A DNA stretch of 64,000 bases from Epiperipatus broadwayi (GCA_028023455.1 JAQFVV010012418.1:9927279-9991278), one strand, 5' to 3'; shown: positions 37,301-51,600, counted from the first letter of the stretch. The notes: generated by a model not told the origin, from the letters alone. Numbers and translations: made by a program.

Positions 37301-37581
37301 GAGAACTAATTGCTGATATAACCCATAATCCAAAATGCTCATTGACAGTATTGATAGAAAATATTCAAAGAGGGTTGTTTCCAACAATAAGGCTAACAAT
37401 CTTTATACTATATAGACTCTGGTTTATGAGATGCCACTTTATATTCAATCCCACATCTCGTAAACTTAAATCACTTTTTCTCAATAAGTTAGCAAAAATT
37501 AAAACAAGAGATCAGGCACTAGCTCCAACTGATATAGTATCAGCCACTTGGAGTTTGATCAAATTACCAACACCACTGTGA
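34345..37581 (+). CDS. LINE B ORF2: AP-like endonuclease and reverse transcriptase, intact
   Basis: 1078 residues without a stop. The N-terminal AP-like endonuclease covers residues 1-215: NVRGI (N9), FTETK (E38), MGDFN (D142, N144), SLIDLVFYS and FSDH (D209, H210). These are the expected catalytic positions for nicking target DNA. The reverse transcriptase covers about 430-790: RKGCSTSEALM, QLDIQAAFD (D561), IPQGSPLSSLF (619 on) and HISYMDDIVIF (661-664), then NKEKTSIW and FLGLPIHL. YMDD replaces the Y/FADD seen in most LINEs. A C-terminal zinc knuckle C962-x2-C965-x8-H974-x4-C979 is followed by a conserved WFMRCHFIF segment. Length and order are typical of AP-type LINE ORF2. The inter-ORF spacing suggests separate translation or reinitiation. 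No lesion is visible, so it may be recently active. Confidence 0.9.
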   Translation: MGLYITAVNVRGINSTQRIFAISNWIRQFSPHILLFTETKCSAHSTFNPELYLSKFGYSKFSTSDIAAAGVGILIHHHSPFQTFKILYLDWHMSIIILYHSSFTVNLITFYLYNQPVLIHQLINKINLILATNSYPTIIMGDFNMSYKNFTLKYLHLINKNLMSAEGFFPTNSISFYTKKHSSLIDLVFYSPDLHFIINPSLCPVTFSDHLALNVELTIHMQHQPILPLNKTTHLLLKSTTPEAVLSEIYIYFKKVDILSLNPVEAWLSFINIISSTIRHYTSKNSSPTNLVNKLDTIHLKLKNTSCDPSSVKSIMFLKQEYKQTQLILADYLSTKKAKIFLANPHNWSKGYIRWALGYTPKKLTPSSIIFDSKMIAGEDMTPQIYYHFKARLQKFPFPKFSSFHFGFTTEEHNITKYEIALKLNAIPNNTHPGTHAIPKFLLSHLSHFTIPIVHNMINYLSKQIHNIDQLYPVSLVPFLKKNTLPSPLDNLCPISMSPLIIKLIESLLKDKIQPLILPGLSKFQFARKGCSTSEALMLCKILIEDVRQARKSAPIAIQLDIQAAFDSVPVDKLLQVLSQHKIPIPIMYVLANLLINRKIHITLNGKMSPDFTPHNSIPQGSPLSSLFFITYINPLLLEIESKLPGIYVPLINQSINHISYMDDIVIFLPSKNHLPLIYTILENYSAAYSLKFNKEKTSIWSILSGNQIHSVCSSPPHKFLGLPIHLSMNAMRKIIQEQLISAIEKVTTSLSKAYLSLHSKISLINILIFPKINYYAPIIKFTNSFKKKINSFCTKLIWNNKAVVISIKSLQKHSRLNGLSLHCISTFYYQKTHNALMKLYMTYENFQVFLPISPTDTPPPIKNKFINNLIKTIFKHKVPATNLFSTKIKYWEAHYITTNSNPFEIPISLINITNKSIIQKFKFWYLEPKYLDFLIKINLRALPTNAFLAGRWRSPNIDAICQLCNKEEETTEHFISQCTSLKTYRELIADITHNPKCSLTVLIENIQRGLFPTIRLTIFILYRLWFMRCHFIFNPTSRKLKSLFLNKLAKIKTRDQALAPTDIVSATWSLIKLPTPL

Positions 37582-37830
37582 AATATGAATCGCATATTTG
37601 CTGTATGTAAGTGAGAGTTTTGTTGTCATATATGTATTTAATATTGTTACTGTTATTGATTAATTTTTTTCCTCAGTTTTTCAACATTATTAATGTAAAA
37701 ATATTTCATGTATTCATAATAATAATTTTGTTAATAATTTTCAATTCTAAATTGTAGATCAGCTCTTGTAACATGTTTTAAAATTGTATTTTCATACATG
37801 TACTTATGATATCAAATAAAGTACTTTAAA

Positions 37831-37847
37831 ACTACTACTACTACTAC

Positions 37848-37903
<56 letters not shown>

Positions 37904-37953
37904 ATGGTGATGGTGGTGGTGGTGGTAGTAGTAGTAGTAATAGTAGTAGTAGC

Positions 37954-37997
<44 letters not shown>

Positions 37998-38022
37998 GGA
38001 GTAGGAGTAGTAATAGTAATAG
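37831..38022. repeat. (CTA)n to (TAG)n junction microsatellite at the 3' end of LINE B
   Basis: The tail begins as ACT/CTA repeats (37831-37849) and then switches to TAG repeats, giving a perfect hairpin-forming junction CTACTACTAGTAGTAG. It continues with GTG/GAT/TGG variants and TAG to about 38022. Confidence 0.95.
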
Positions 38023-38119
38023 ATAATGGTTGTGTTCTGATCTATCCTGTCAGCAGCCTGATGGTGTTGATGCTAACCAAAAACACATTAATATAATGTT
38101 CCTGGGCTAACGATTCTCT

Positions 38120-38880
38120 ATTAATATTGTTTTTTTTTTGTTTACAAATTTTACTTTCTTTCGTTTTTAAATTATTTTTCCCAAATAATATTTTTGACAA
38201 TGGGATAATGATAGTTGTTTTTTTAATTTTTATTGACAAGGGTCTTTTTTGATGTATTTAATTTGGGTTTTTTAAATAGTATTACTGTTTTTTAAAATTT
38301 GATTGACAAAATTCAAAAGAGAATGGTTTTTTTTATGTATCTTTAAATAATAATTTACGTTACTTTTATTGGTTTACCTTTGATTGACAACAATTAGTGG
38401 GAGGGGTGTTTTTGTGTTAGATTAAATAATAATTTATGTTACTTTTATTTTACATTTGATTGCCGACAACAATTATTGGAAGAAGGAGCTTTTTGTGTAT
38501 GTTTAAATAAAAATTTAAGTTATTTTATTTTACATTTGATTGACAACCAATTTTACTTTTTTTCATTTATAAATTATTTTTTCCAAATAATATTTTTGAC
38601 AATGGGACAATAATAGTTGTTTCTTAATTTTTATTGACAAGAGAGTCTTTTTGGTCTATGTTCAAATAGTAATTTGGGTTGTGTTTAAATAATAATTTAC
38701 ATTACTTTTATTGTTTTATATTTGATTGGCAATAATTAGTAGGAGGGGTGATTTTGTGTATGTTTAAATAATAAATTACATTACTTTTATTTTACCTTTG
38801 ATTGAAAACAGTTATTTGGAGAAGAGGTGTATGTTTAAATAAAAATTTAAGTTACTTTTATTTTACATGTTGACAACCTC
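38120..38880. repeat. Nested tandem repeat, about 80 bp units in about 400 bp blocks
   Basis: CCAAATAATATTTTTGACAA and neighbours occur near 38180 and 38583, about 403 bases apart. Within each block, units with TTTAAATAATAATTTA, TTACTTTTATT and TTTGATTGACAAC-like words repeat about every 80 bases (38343, 38422, 38500, then 38690, 38763, 38832). No coding potential is seen. Confidence 0.65.
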
Positions 38881-40784
<1,904 letters not shown>

Positions 40785-41284
40785 NNNNNNNNNNNNNNNN
40801 NNNNNNNNNNNNNNNNNNNNNNNNNNNNNNNNNNNNNNNNNNNNNNNNNNNNNNNNNNNNNNNNNNNNNNNNNNNNNNNNNNNNNNNNNNNNNNNNNNNN
40901 NNNNNNNNNNNNNNNNNNNNNNNNNNNNNNNNNNNNNNNNNNNNNNNNNNNNNNNNNNNNNNNNNNNNNNNNNNNNNNNNNNNNNNNNNNNNNNNNNNNN
41001 NNNNNNNNNNNNNNNNNNNNNNNNNNNNNNNNNNNNNNNNNNNNNNNNNNNNNNNNNNNNNNNNNNNNNNNNNNNNNNNNNNNNNNNNNNNNNNNNNNNN
41101 NNNNNNNNNNNNNNNNNNNNNNNNNNNNNNNNNNNNNNNNNNNNNNNNNNNNNNNNNNNNNNNNNNNNNNNNNNNNNNNNNNNNNNNNNNNNNNNNNNNN
41201 NNNNNNNNNNNNNNNNNNNNNNNNNNNNNNNNNNNNNNNNNNNNNNNNNNNNNNNNNNNNNNNNNNNNNNNNNNNNNNNNNNNN
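40785..41284. other. Assembly gap (500 N)
   Basis: Exactly 500 N. It falls between LINE D and a TTA array, so microsatellites or the missing part of LINE D probably caused it. The real length is unknown. Confidence 0.99.
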
Positions 41285-41289
41285 CATTG

Positions 41290-41291
<2 letters not shown>

Positions 41292-41337
<46 letters not shown>

Positions 41338-41354
41338 CATCATCATCATCATCA

Positions 41355-41433
<79 letters not shown>
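41292..41433. repeat. (TTA)n microsatellite with a CAT block
   Basis: TTA repeats are interrupted by a run of CAT units around 41337-41359. On the minus strand this is the (TAA)n tail of LINE E. Confidence 0.95.
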
Positions 41434-42530
41434 GTTTCAAAAGGCCTTTATTGTCTCAAAAGAATTACAAATTTTGCATTTACATAGTTTGTCTACATAT
41501 AATATCCTGGATTGTCCATTATCATTTGAACACCATTAGCAAATCAATTACTTATAATAGAAAGGAAAAAAATTGTTGCTAAATTGTCCTTGTTGCTAAT
41601 TTGACATGCATATCCTTCTAAGTTTTTTTATAATGTTTAATTTCCTCAATTCACTATAACATAGATCTAATCTTAAGTAATGACCAGGTTTCTGCATAAA
41701 TGTCAGGTCTGGCCAGTCTCTTATCTCTTTTCTGTATTATTTCATGTTTATTTGAAAAAGTAACTGGATGTCTCATGGAATTGTTACCAATTAGAAAAGT
41801 GCATCTAGTACACCAGTATGCATATAGCACAAAGGTTGCTGCCCTGACACTTGGTGTTAATCCTTCTCTAAATGCAGAAATCAATTGATGCATTGTTACA
41901 TTAGACCTCCTGTAACTGCTAGTTATGAGATTTCTTATGTGCCTAAGTCCCTCACAGTGATATAGCAGATGTGATAGGGTTTCCTCAGCTCGATGGCATA
42001 ACCCACAAAAGGGATCAATTGATGTATACAGTCTTTTATGGCAAAGAAAATATGTGGTAGGTAATGCAGATAGATTAAGTTTTATTAGAAAATTGAAAAA
42101 CTTTGGTTCTAAGGCCCATCATTTATACCTTTTAACCAATTGCTTATTATCAATTCCCAGTATTGGTTCTAAAGCAATTGTGTTATTATCTTCATGCATT
42201 AATTCATAAATTTCCCAGTATTTGTATTTATTAATAAATTGCTCTGTGATTTTTGATTCTGTTTTACAAAGATGTATTAATTGTTCAAAATATGATAATT
42301 TTTTTGGTGGTGGTTTATCAGTTGGAATGACCTCTATGAGCTGCTTAATTTTTGGAAATTGTTTAATAATATCAATTATATTGTTCCTCATTCTCTGTTT
42401 TGCAAAAATACCAATATCATGTAAGCCCAAAACATTTTTATTCAATGGCTGACATAGTTTTGCCATTGATATTGCCACGACTTTCCTTGACCATAGTAGT
42501 TGATTGCAAATGGTCTTAATTTTGTCTGAT
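41434..42530 (-). pseudogene. LINE E, 3' segment (C-terminal ORF2 and 3' UTR)
   Basis: The minus-strand frame runs from KIKTICNQLLW near 42530 to a stop at 41654. It has a single nonsense TGA at 42119-42121, with the following WALEPKFFNFLIKLNLSALP in the same frame. It ends with a zinc knuckle C-x2-C-x8-H-x4-C (CGLCHRAEETLSHLLYHC) and a WCTRCTFLIG segment. These align with residues 785-1078 of ORF2 of LINE B, so E belongs to the same YMDD family but is clearly diverged. The 3' untranslated part (41434-41653) ends, on the minus strand, CAATAAAGGCCTTTTGAAAC before (TAA)n. Confidence 0.85.
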
Positions 42531-42966
42531 TACAACAGGCATTTGAGGGAATGGAAATCCCAGGAACAGGTCAAAAATTGACCTGCATTGCATACATGGA
42601 TGATATTACAGTTTTCCTGAAATCAAAAAGGCAGATACCAAAACTACAGATGATTTTAGAAGAATACTCAAAGGAATTTAAACTAAGTTTCAATCCAGAA
42701 AAAACAGCAGCATGGACTATATTCACAGGAAGGCCATGTACATCCATTTTCCAGGCAAAGCCAGGCTCATTCCTTGGATTTCCATTCCATCTAGGGACTA
42801 CTGGAATGAGATGTCATTTGCAGAACAAATTGAAAAATGAAATATAGAAAATAGCAGACTCTCTATCCAATACCTATATGTCAGTATATTCCAAGATTCA
42901 ATTGATTAATAGTTTGATGATGACTAAGATAGTTTACTTTATGCCAGTGGTTGCTTTCTCAAAAGC
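42531..42966 (+). pseudogene. LINE E, inverted 5' segment (reverse transcriptase part)
   Basis: The plus strand reads QQAFEGMEIPGTG, IAYMDDITVFLKSK, NPEKTAAWTIF, GSFLGFPFHLG and, after one stop at 42845-42847, YSKIQLINSLMMTKIVYFMP and VVAFSKA. This matches residues about 637-785 of LINE B ORF2. It lies head to head with the 3' segment. Its last residues and the first residues of the 3' segment are adjacent in the parent protein, with about one codon missing. This is the arrangement left by twin priming. Confidence 0.85.
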
Positions 42967-43187
<221 letters not shown>

Positions 43188-43314
43188 TGTTTCAAAGAAT
43201 TTTATTAAACAAATGTTACATAGATTCTTTACAACAAACGATTGTATTCTGTTACATAGGCGATTATAGGACTTTGGAACAAGTTCTAAATTTTAAAATC
43301 AATTGTATTTTACA
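43188..43314 (-). mobile_element. LINE F, severely 5'-truncated 3' end
   Basis: About 127 bases lie between two TTA arrays. They begin on the plus strand with ATGTTTCAAAGAATTTTATT, which mirrors the ATGTTTCAAAAGGCCTTTAT terminus of LINE E at the same place next to its array. The rest differs, so it is a related but distinct 3' end. It has no coding capacity. Confidence 0.6.
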
Positions 43315-43335
43315 TTATTATTGTTGTTGTTGTTG

Positions 43336-43433
<98 letters not shown>

Positions 43434-43434
43434 G
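43315..43434. repeat. (TTA)n microsatellite with a TTG block
   Basis: Seven TTG units at about 43321-43340 are followed by TTA repeats to 43433. Confidence 0.95.
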
Positions 43435-45348
43435 TAGAAGATATGATCATCGGTGATTACTTTAAAATGATTCAAAACCAATTTGAGATTATAAATATTG
43501 ACACTATATTATATTTTAAGAATGCCATATAAAATAAATAAAGATTTTACAAGTTGGCTTAGAATCTTATTATTTTATTTATATTTTGTTGCTAAACATT
43601 AATATTAAATGCATTTAATGTAAAGAGTCATTTAAAGTATCTTAGTTGCATATTGTTATTTTGTAAAGGTAGTTAGATATTATGTAAAATCCCTAGACAT
43701 ATTTAACTGCAGGGGCTTAATTAATTTATTTCTATTATTAGTGTTAGAAATGAACCTGAGATTACTTTTAAAAGAATTGTAAAATTTGTATTAAAAGATG
43801 ATGAATAAGAATTCAGTTGATATTAAATTTTCAGTTAATAATTTTTTTATTAAAGGAATAGTAATTAATTTATTATTATTTCTATAATAAATTTGTAAAT
43901 CATAGTTAGGATTGTTATATGTATGTTTAAAGACATGAGAATATTATATTGTAGTTTTTTTATAGATACACATCTTTCATATTTCTCCATTCTTTTTTAT
44001 TTCATAAATAATTTTATATAAATAAAGATACAATAAAAGACAAATAACCCCCAAGATGTATTTTGTGCTGAACCAGCACTCATCAGTTGGGCCAGGTCAT
44101 TATCTCTCAGGAATAGGAGTAATATTCTTATGCCATTGGGAAAGTATCTTTAAGAATGTATCCTCAATGTTTAAGCCATTGTATCTTGCTGAATGTCTCA
44201 TGTAAAAAGTTTTAGAGTTGTATTTGTTATTTTAATCAAACCATATTTTATTTATAATAATGAACTAGTCATAAATTAAATTTATTAGTAAAATGAATGA
44301 GTTCATTATTCTAATTGGAATCTTAATTATTTATTGTGAACCTAAGTGGTATTATATTTTAATTTAATAAGTTTCTTATAGTTTATTTAGTATAAAATAT
44401 TTATTTTTTTACATACTATATGTTAGTAGTGTATCTTGAGCTAGTCCTAATCTTAATTGTCTTAATAGTCATTGTTTATGTAACTAGACTGTAGTTTACT
44501 ATAGTTATATCCTAGTTAGCTGGAAAGTCAATTTAATTTTCCTTTGGTGAAATGCATGCTAGACAAGAATAAACTAAAATAGTAACTTATTTTTTAAAAC
44601 TGGTTGGCAATACTTTAAGTAACAATACAAACATTTTAAATACAGCTTCCTTAGCATTAGAATAGTTTGTTGGTGAATATTTTTCCATCTTGGGTGAAAA
44701 AAGTTTACATGCTAAACTTCTGGATAGTCACATACTAAAATCTACTTCTTTGCAGTGGCTTCTAGTTTTTTTAACATATTTTTCTGCCAGAAATTAGAAA
44801 AGAAGTTGCCTCTCAAAGCCACTAGGGAATCTATCTCTTGATTAGAATTTCTACAGATTCCTTTATGATATTTTGTTAATAGTTAAGATATTTTAAAAAA
44901 ATTCATAAGTTAAATAAATAATAAATATTAATGTGATTTCAATAATGTCTGTGAAGATTTAACATAGTAAGATTAATGGTTAAGTCTAAAAAAAAGTATA
45001 GTCCATTGCATGGAGAGATTTTATGATGTAATTCTTCTATAATTTACAGAGTATATCTTTGGGATTTTAGAAAACTCTCATTTGATCTATGTACTAAATG
45101 ATAAAATTATGTTGTCAGTAATAAATTTGTCTACTTATTACATTTTATATGTAAAACAATTTTCTTTTAATATCTAATGACAGAATTTGTGATAGGATGA
45201 TTTGTCACAATGGGATGTCTGATTTGTGAGTTTCAATAATTAAAATAAAATTAAATATACGACAGTTTAATAAAGTGATAACATGATACATCATTCAGAA
45301 ATTATATAATATCACATGATTACCATCTCTTATACTAACATATAGTTG
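43435..45348. other. AT-rich DNA with a SINE scrap near 44060
   Basis: 44060-44115 contains TGCTGAACCAGCACTCATCA and GTTGGGCCAGGTCATTATCT, matching the body of the repeat at 17575-17785. Nothing else is recognised. Confidence 0.5.
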
Positions 45349-45621
45349 TTATTAAACAAGACAAAACACTCCATACAGTAGGGCCACCCTTGCCAACCAG
45401 AGTAATCAATGGATGACAGAAGGCCTGTGCATAAAATCCCTATCTAGTGCATACTCATCCAATATCCCCAGACTAGTTTCTGGCTTGTGGCCTTCATTAA
45501 GCGAGGAGCCTTGGATCTGAGAGCACTGCACCTAGATCACAAGCCTTCTGGCATCCGTTGATTACTCTGATTGGCACAAGGTGGCACTACTGTATGGAGA
45601 GTTTTGCTTTGTTTAATAAAA
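45349..45621. mobile_element. Palindromic MITE, compact copy
   Basis: The ends TATTAAACAAGACAAAAC and, reversed, TATTAAACAAAGCAAAAC are followed by CTCCATACAGTAG on both sides and further pairing through GAGTAATCAA.GGATG. The arms exceed 80 bases. The centre is GTGGCCTTCATTAAGCGAGG. No coding capacity. It is the best preserved of the three related copies (527-1333, 17341-17475, this one). Confidence 0.8.
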
Positions 45622-48600
45622 ATTATATAATACTTAAAATTGTGATAGAGTTGAGTTTAAATTATGGGTCTTTAGATTTTCAATCCACTACTTTGCCATG
45701 CAGTAATTCATGTAGAGCAGTTGTTTAATATTAAAAAAAAACATTTAAAAAATATTTGAGGCATATTCTCAGACAGTTAATTTTGAAAATAATTTTAGTC
45801 CTAACTTTTGTTAAATGTGAGAGATAAGTTAGTATATGATTCAAAATAACTTCCAAATGATATTCTGAAATAAAGTTATGCTACTGACTTTTAAAGAGAA
45901 GTTTATATTTGGACTCTATGAAGCTTCTTTGTTGTTTTGATATAATATTGAATATACTATATCAATAAGACATGGAAAATTATAAAATACAGTGGAGAAT
46001 TACAATTACATTATGTCCTGAGAAATTTCAAATGTAAAGATTGTTGCACAGGAAATTAAAAGATAGTAATCCAAAATATACCTAATTAATTCAAAGGCTA
46101 ACATGTAATGTATATGAAATTATTTGTGATTTGCGGTTTGAATTTATAATTAATTCTTTATATGTGTTTTTTTAAATACTTGCTAATAATGATGATAATA
46201 AATGAATTTTTTTAACCAACTATCTTACAATCTTTTAAAATAACAGGATAAGAATCATGTCTTCCGAGTACGTAAAATAATCATTCTTAAATTTCACTTT
46301 CTTTCAAAAAATATTTGTAAATTAATATTCAAAACTGAAATATGGACAGTAATAAGATAATTTTTTGAAATTGTTTAAATATGATTAAAAAAACATTCAA
46401 AAACTTCGAATAAATGATCTTTTAAGGATTCTGATGGAAAAGTTTTATGCGTGTGTATAGATAACGGTTTTCTAGAATATTAAAATTATAAACATCATTA
46501 TATATACGTTATTTTTGTAGATGTAATTTTGCTGCTTTTATTAATAAAACATTCATTAAATTTTATATTTTTAAAATAATTATTTTCTACGTTTTTGATT
46601 TATTTATGAGTAGGTTATATTTAAGATATATTTATACACTTTAAATATACGTATATAGGATGGTTACAGAAAGAAGTTTAGAGTTATGTGGAAGAAGATT
46701 TAAAGCATTAAAAACCTAAGAACAAGTCCCTAATGTTCACCCCATGTCACTGTAACTGTTATTACTATATGATTATTCATATATTAAAATAGAACGCACG
46801 GACTCATGAGCATCATGTAATAGCCAATGTAGTGATATTACTGAATTTTTACTTCTAAGTTTATGATCAAATATCATCATGATTCTAATTTTAAGTCGCC
46901 TTAACTGAAACATCACTTAAATTTTTTGGGATTCAGGATGAATATGGGTATTGAAAATATCATTGTTTTAAATATTATTTACAATCATGACATAAAATTA
47001 AATTATGGCTCATATCCAGAAGGATGTAAAGTCATCAGCTAAGGACAGTGGTTAATGATTGAAGTTTGAAAGTGCTAAAACTCTTCAATTATAAACCAAG
47101 ACATGATCTTTTACATAGCTATTTATAACTGAAAATCATTTTTAAGTAAAGAAAAAAGACAAATTGAAAGAACTGTTTAATATTAAATGGAATATTATTT
47201 AACTTTGCAAAATTAAAAAAAGAGAAAGAACATTTCTACAAAGATACAAATTTTGAAATACAGATAGAATGGGTTCATTAAAAATAAAGAATGGTAAAAC
47301 AACATTATAGAGATTAATTGTAAATACGATAGAATGGTAAAATAATTCAACATAGTAAAATATGTCAAATGCAAATATTAATGGTTCAATTGCTTGAAAG
47401 GTCTTACAGGGTTGGAAATATGCTGAATTAACAATTTAACAAGTATATTTAGTTAGTTTTTTATTGAGTATTAGGAAATCACATTGTATTTGACAACCTA
47501 GTCCAGATTGACATGAGATATCTGATCACCTTAGAGTCAGATTGAGGATGCTTAATCTGAGTAATAACAGTTTCAATCAAGTAATTTGAAACAATTTCTT
47601 TTATTTACTTACATTATGTAATTAAAAAATCAACCCTGAAACATTTAGATGGCATTTATTATATTTTCTATATATTATAACAAATCAGACATGACAGGGC
47701 CACGATAGCGTGATCCTGTTTAATTAAGCCCTGCAAATTATGTTACCATTTGTAACATATTGAAAATGTGCAATAGGAAATAATAACTCTAATAGTGCTG
47801 GAATAAAAATATAGCCCAGTCATTGGTTCACCCTATGAAACAATGAAAATGAATCCTGAAGCTGGACATCACTTGTAACTGAATAAAATGTAAATTAAAG
47901 AAAAATGATCCTAATTTTGTAATGCCAGTAAATAATAGGTAAATAATAGTATCATTCATAGCAAAATAAATATAATATACTAAGCTAAATGAATGCTAAT
48001 CAATAAATAATCATTCTGCATTTAAAATAATCCTTTATCTAATCACATATCTGACTGTTAACTATACCCAAACAAAACAGTGATGACAATCTTTATAATA
48101 GCATCATGAATTCAAAGAGCATTTTGAATAACTAGAGAAAAAAAGAAAATTATCGTTTCAAATACTCTAAATATACACCTTATTTAAAATAAATTAAATT
48201 AAAGCAATTAAATCAAATCTCATTGTCTCAAAACCATGATATATGCTTAAGATAGATTTCACTTAGAATCGAATGAAACTAATAATAAATCATTAAACAA
48301 CTAAATTATAATATACCTAACTAATCAAACCTTGCCTATAATAATATAAATTTATACTAAAATTTAACATTGTGCTTTATCAAAATAAAATAGTTCATGA
48401 ATGATTGAGATGACAACTTTAATATGTCCTATAAGTTTACAATATCTATAATAGTTAAATAAATATTATAAGGGTCATATTTGTACATTCACATAAAAAA
48501 ATCAGAGTCCAGGCAAAATACACCAAAGCTGACCAAAATGAGATGCTGAGATCCCAAATCTGACCAAGCTTCAATTTATTTACCAGTACTCCATGATTTA

Positions 48601-51600
48601 ACACCGTATGAATGACATTTCTGAGGCTACACTCGGTCTCAATTTCTTCAGCGAGCTGGCTCCGAACAGGGAGAAACATGAGACTGAAGGGGAAATTAAC
48701 GATATAACTGTAACTTAAGGATTAAACAAACTATTTAACACACTAATTAACTTAACTAAAATAATGCATTTTCAACATATGAAAATCATTAAAAAATTTG
48801 GAGTTTGGACAGTGAGAAAACAGACATGAAACAAGTTTATAATTAAAATAGATTTATTAAAATATTAAATAATTCAAATGAAAACAAAATGACATTAATT
48901 ATATAGTGTTAATATATGAATTAACTCATGCAGGTGTGACAGAGGGTGAGACTAGATTAATACAGCAATCTCATCTTAATATATGAATTAGATATGTATA
49001 TATGTTTGCGCAGTTATTAAAATTATGCCTATAATATTTAATATGCCAAACCTATTTGCATTGGTTTGCCAATGTTTCAAGTTAATAGTCTAGCCAAGAT
49101 AATTACTAGATGCAGCATTAGTATGGCTGTTATATATATATATTAATGGTGTGAATGAATAAGTAAGCTCAAAATGCCACCGATTTAACCTGGTAACCAA
49201 GATTGCATTTCAGTCTAAATGCGAAAATTTTAATTAAAAAGAAGAAAAAAACTGGTTACTTTTAGACTCACATGTATATGCTATGGCACTAAATAAAATA
49301 CTAAAAATAAGTTCGCGCCTAAAAACAGATAGCTTCTATTTGCTAACTAACACAACCCAGTCCTTAAACTAGCATTATAATTATGCTAAATAAAAGGGCT
49401 AAACTAAATTATTATCCAAGTTAAAATACTGAATTTGCAAATATATAATCATAATTAAGGAGGGAAAGCATATTTAATGGCTTTAATAAACATTAACAAA
49501 TATACTTTAAATTTCATCTCTAGCTAGCATATCATTTCTAACTAACAGATATCAAAAAGTCATAAGTTATAATAATTGACTATGCAAACCATAAAGAAAT
49601 ATAATATAAATTAATAATAATAATGAGTACAAACCAATTGATTATTATGTAACATAATAGGATCTCAGAATAGTGATTTAATATGCTAAGTAGCATTTCA
49701 AAAATATTAAAATGGAGATTTTAAAGTTTACTAAAAATTCCGATGTTTACTGACTCTAAATACTTGGCATATTATAACATATAAATTAAATTGAGATAAA
49801 ATGGATAGAACATAATATAGGCATAACCACAGAATTAAAGAAATTTAGATAATAACTGATTACAGTTATTATAGATTAGAGAAATAAATTACATTTACAG
49901 GAAGTGGATTCAGGCAAGATTTAGACAGATTAATTTACTTTATTTTAAATAGAATTTTAAAAAATTAAATAGTGATCATTGAGATACATTGAATAAACTA
50001 GCTTAAACATTAAAGTTTTAAAGATTGGAGAATTGATTAAGAGCTCTGTGGTTTTTAAAGAAATTATTACCAATTTTCTTTACTGCAGCTGGTACTTCAA
50101 GCACTTCAGATGGCAGGCATAGTGGCACTCTTCCCTGGACATGTTGCATGATTTAAGATGTCATCATTATACAGCAGGCTCTTTCTGCAAACCTTCCATC
50201 TGGATGATGATAGTTACACATTGTTGTGGCATTTAGGATGGGGTTTGAGATCACCATCTTCCTGCAGGAAGAACAGCAAATCTACAGCCTCCTACTATGC
50301 CATTTAAAATACAAATGGGTGTGGATTCTGGTAGCAACTCTTATTAAATTTACAGAGTTAGCTTAAGAGTGTCAAACATTAGAGTATTTATATGATTTTC
50401 AAATCCTATATTATCTTGTCAACAAGGTGTATTATAGATGGTAAATCCATTAGCACTTGTTTACTGTCTTATTTTTAATTTACAAAATTGATTCAACTAT
50501 TGTTTAAATTTTAAACCAAGTACTTTTAATTTAATTTGGACCATCTCAATTCCTTAAAGACTGGTTAATAGTTCCAGCTCAGTGGATTTTGTTGTTTATA
50601 AAATGTATTTTAAAAAATATTATTGCAAAAAAATAAGATTTAAAACCTTGTGTGCCAGTCAAAATCGTGTATTCATTCAACAAGACCAATAATCCGAGCA
50701 AAAGTACCTTGAATTCAGCCATGCACAAGATACTTATGTCAGGACAAGGATTAATCCTAACCTATTTGCCTAAACTATTGCCTCTCTGACTAATGGATAA
50801 CGTTTGTGATGACACTAGCAGTGCTTGGGTTTATTCCGTCCCAGCTGGAGGTCATGGTTCACATAGAGACTCAAAATAATAAAAGGGTTATATGAAAAAT
50901 CAATGATTTAATGGATTCTGATGATTGCAGAATGGTACAGATATGATTTGATCGATTACTAATGGTTTGAACCGTAATAATGATAATTCTTTATGGCAAC
51001 ATTATAAAGAAGTGAATTTACATCAAATAAATATTATAAACAAATAGAGTAATTAACCTTAGAGATTGGGAGTGATGACAAACTAAGCTTATTTAAAATA
51101 ACAATATTATAGGAATTTATTAAGGAATTTAGTACAAAATAAGTTAAGTCTTTGTTTATACAACTTGGTGATTTTATTTAATTTGTTTTGATACGGCTTT
51201 GACAAACAATGTAAAAGGTTGTTAATTGGTCGCCAAAACCAATCAGCAATAAAATATTAGCCCTTTTAAAAGATTATAAATAAATCTATTTTATATATAT
51301 TACAAGATATGAAAGATGTGCATTTAAAATACTATTACATTTTAAATCATTTGTATATAATGAGTGTGGGAAGCAAAATAGTTCTTAAATAAATAATTGA
51401 CAATTATACAGTCAGATTTAATTAATTAACGAAATTGGTTTGTGAAGGATGTGCCACTACAGCAGAGAACCTTTCAGGTTTGCTAAATAAAGATATAAAA
51501 TGATAAAGAAGACAGTATGCTATTATAGATTACAACAAAATAAATGAGGTCTGTTATGAACATCTGGGTGGCTTTGCTAAAGAAAATTTCCTAGTAAATA

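Larger units (their letters stand above)
32032..37830 (+). mobile_element. LINE B, full-length two-ORF retrotransposon
   Basis: About 5.8 kb comprises a leader of 186 bases, ORF1 (32218-34077, one nonsense codon), a 267-base inter-ORF region, ORF2 (34345-37581, intact) and a 3' untranslated segment of about 250 bases ending AAATAAAGTACTTTAAAAC before trinucleotide repeats. Both sides are TAG microsatellite, so no ordinary target duplication can be defined. It is the best preserved LINE in the window. Its clade is not assigned: the endonuclease type and microsatellite setting recall Tx1/L1-like target-specific elements, whereas the YMDD box is unusual. Confidence 0.85.
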
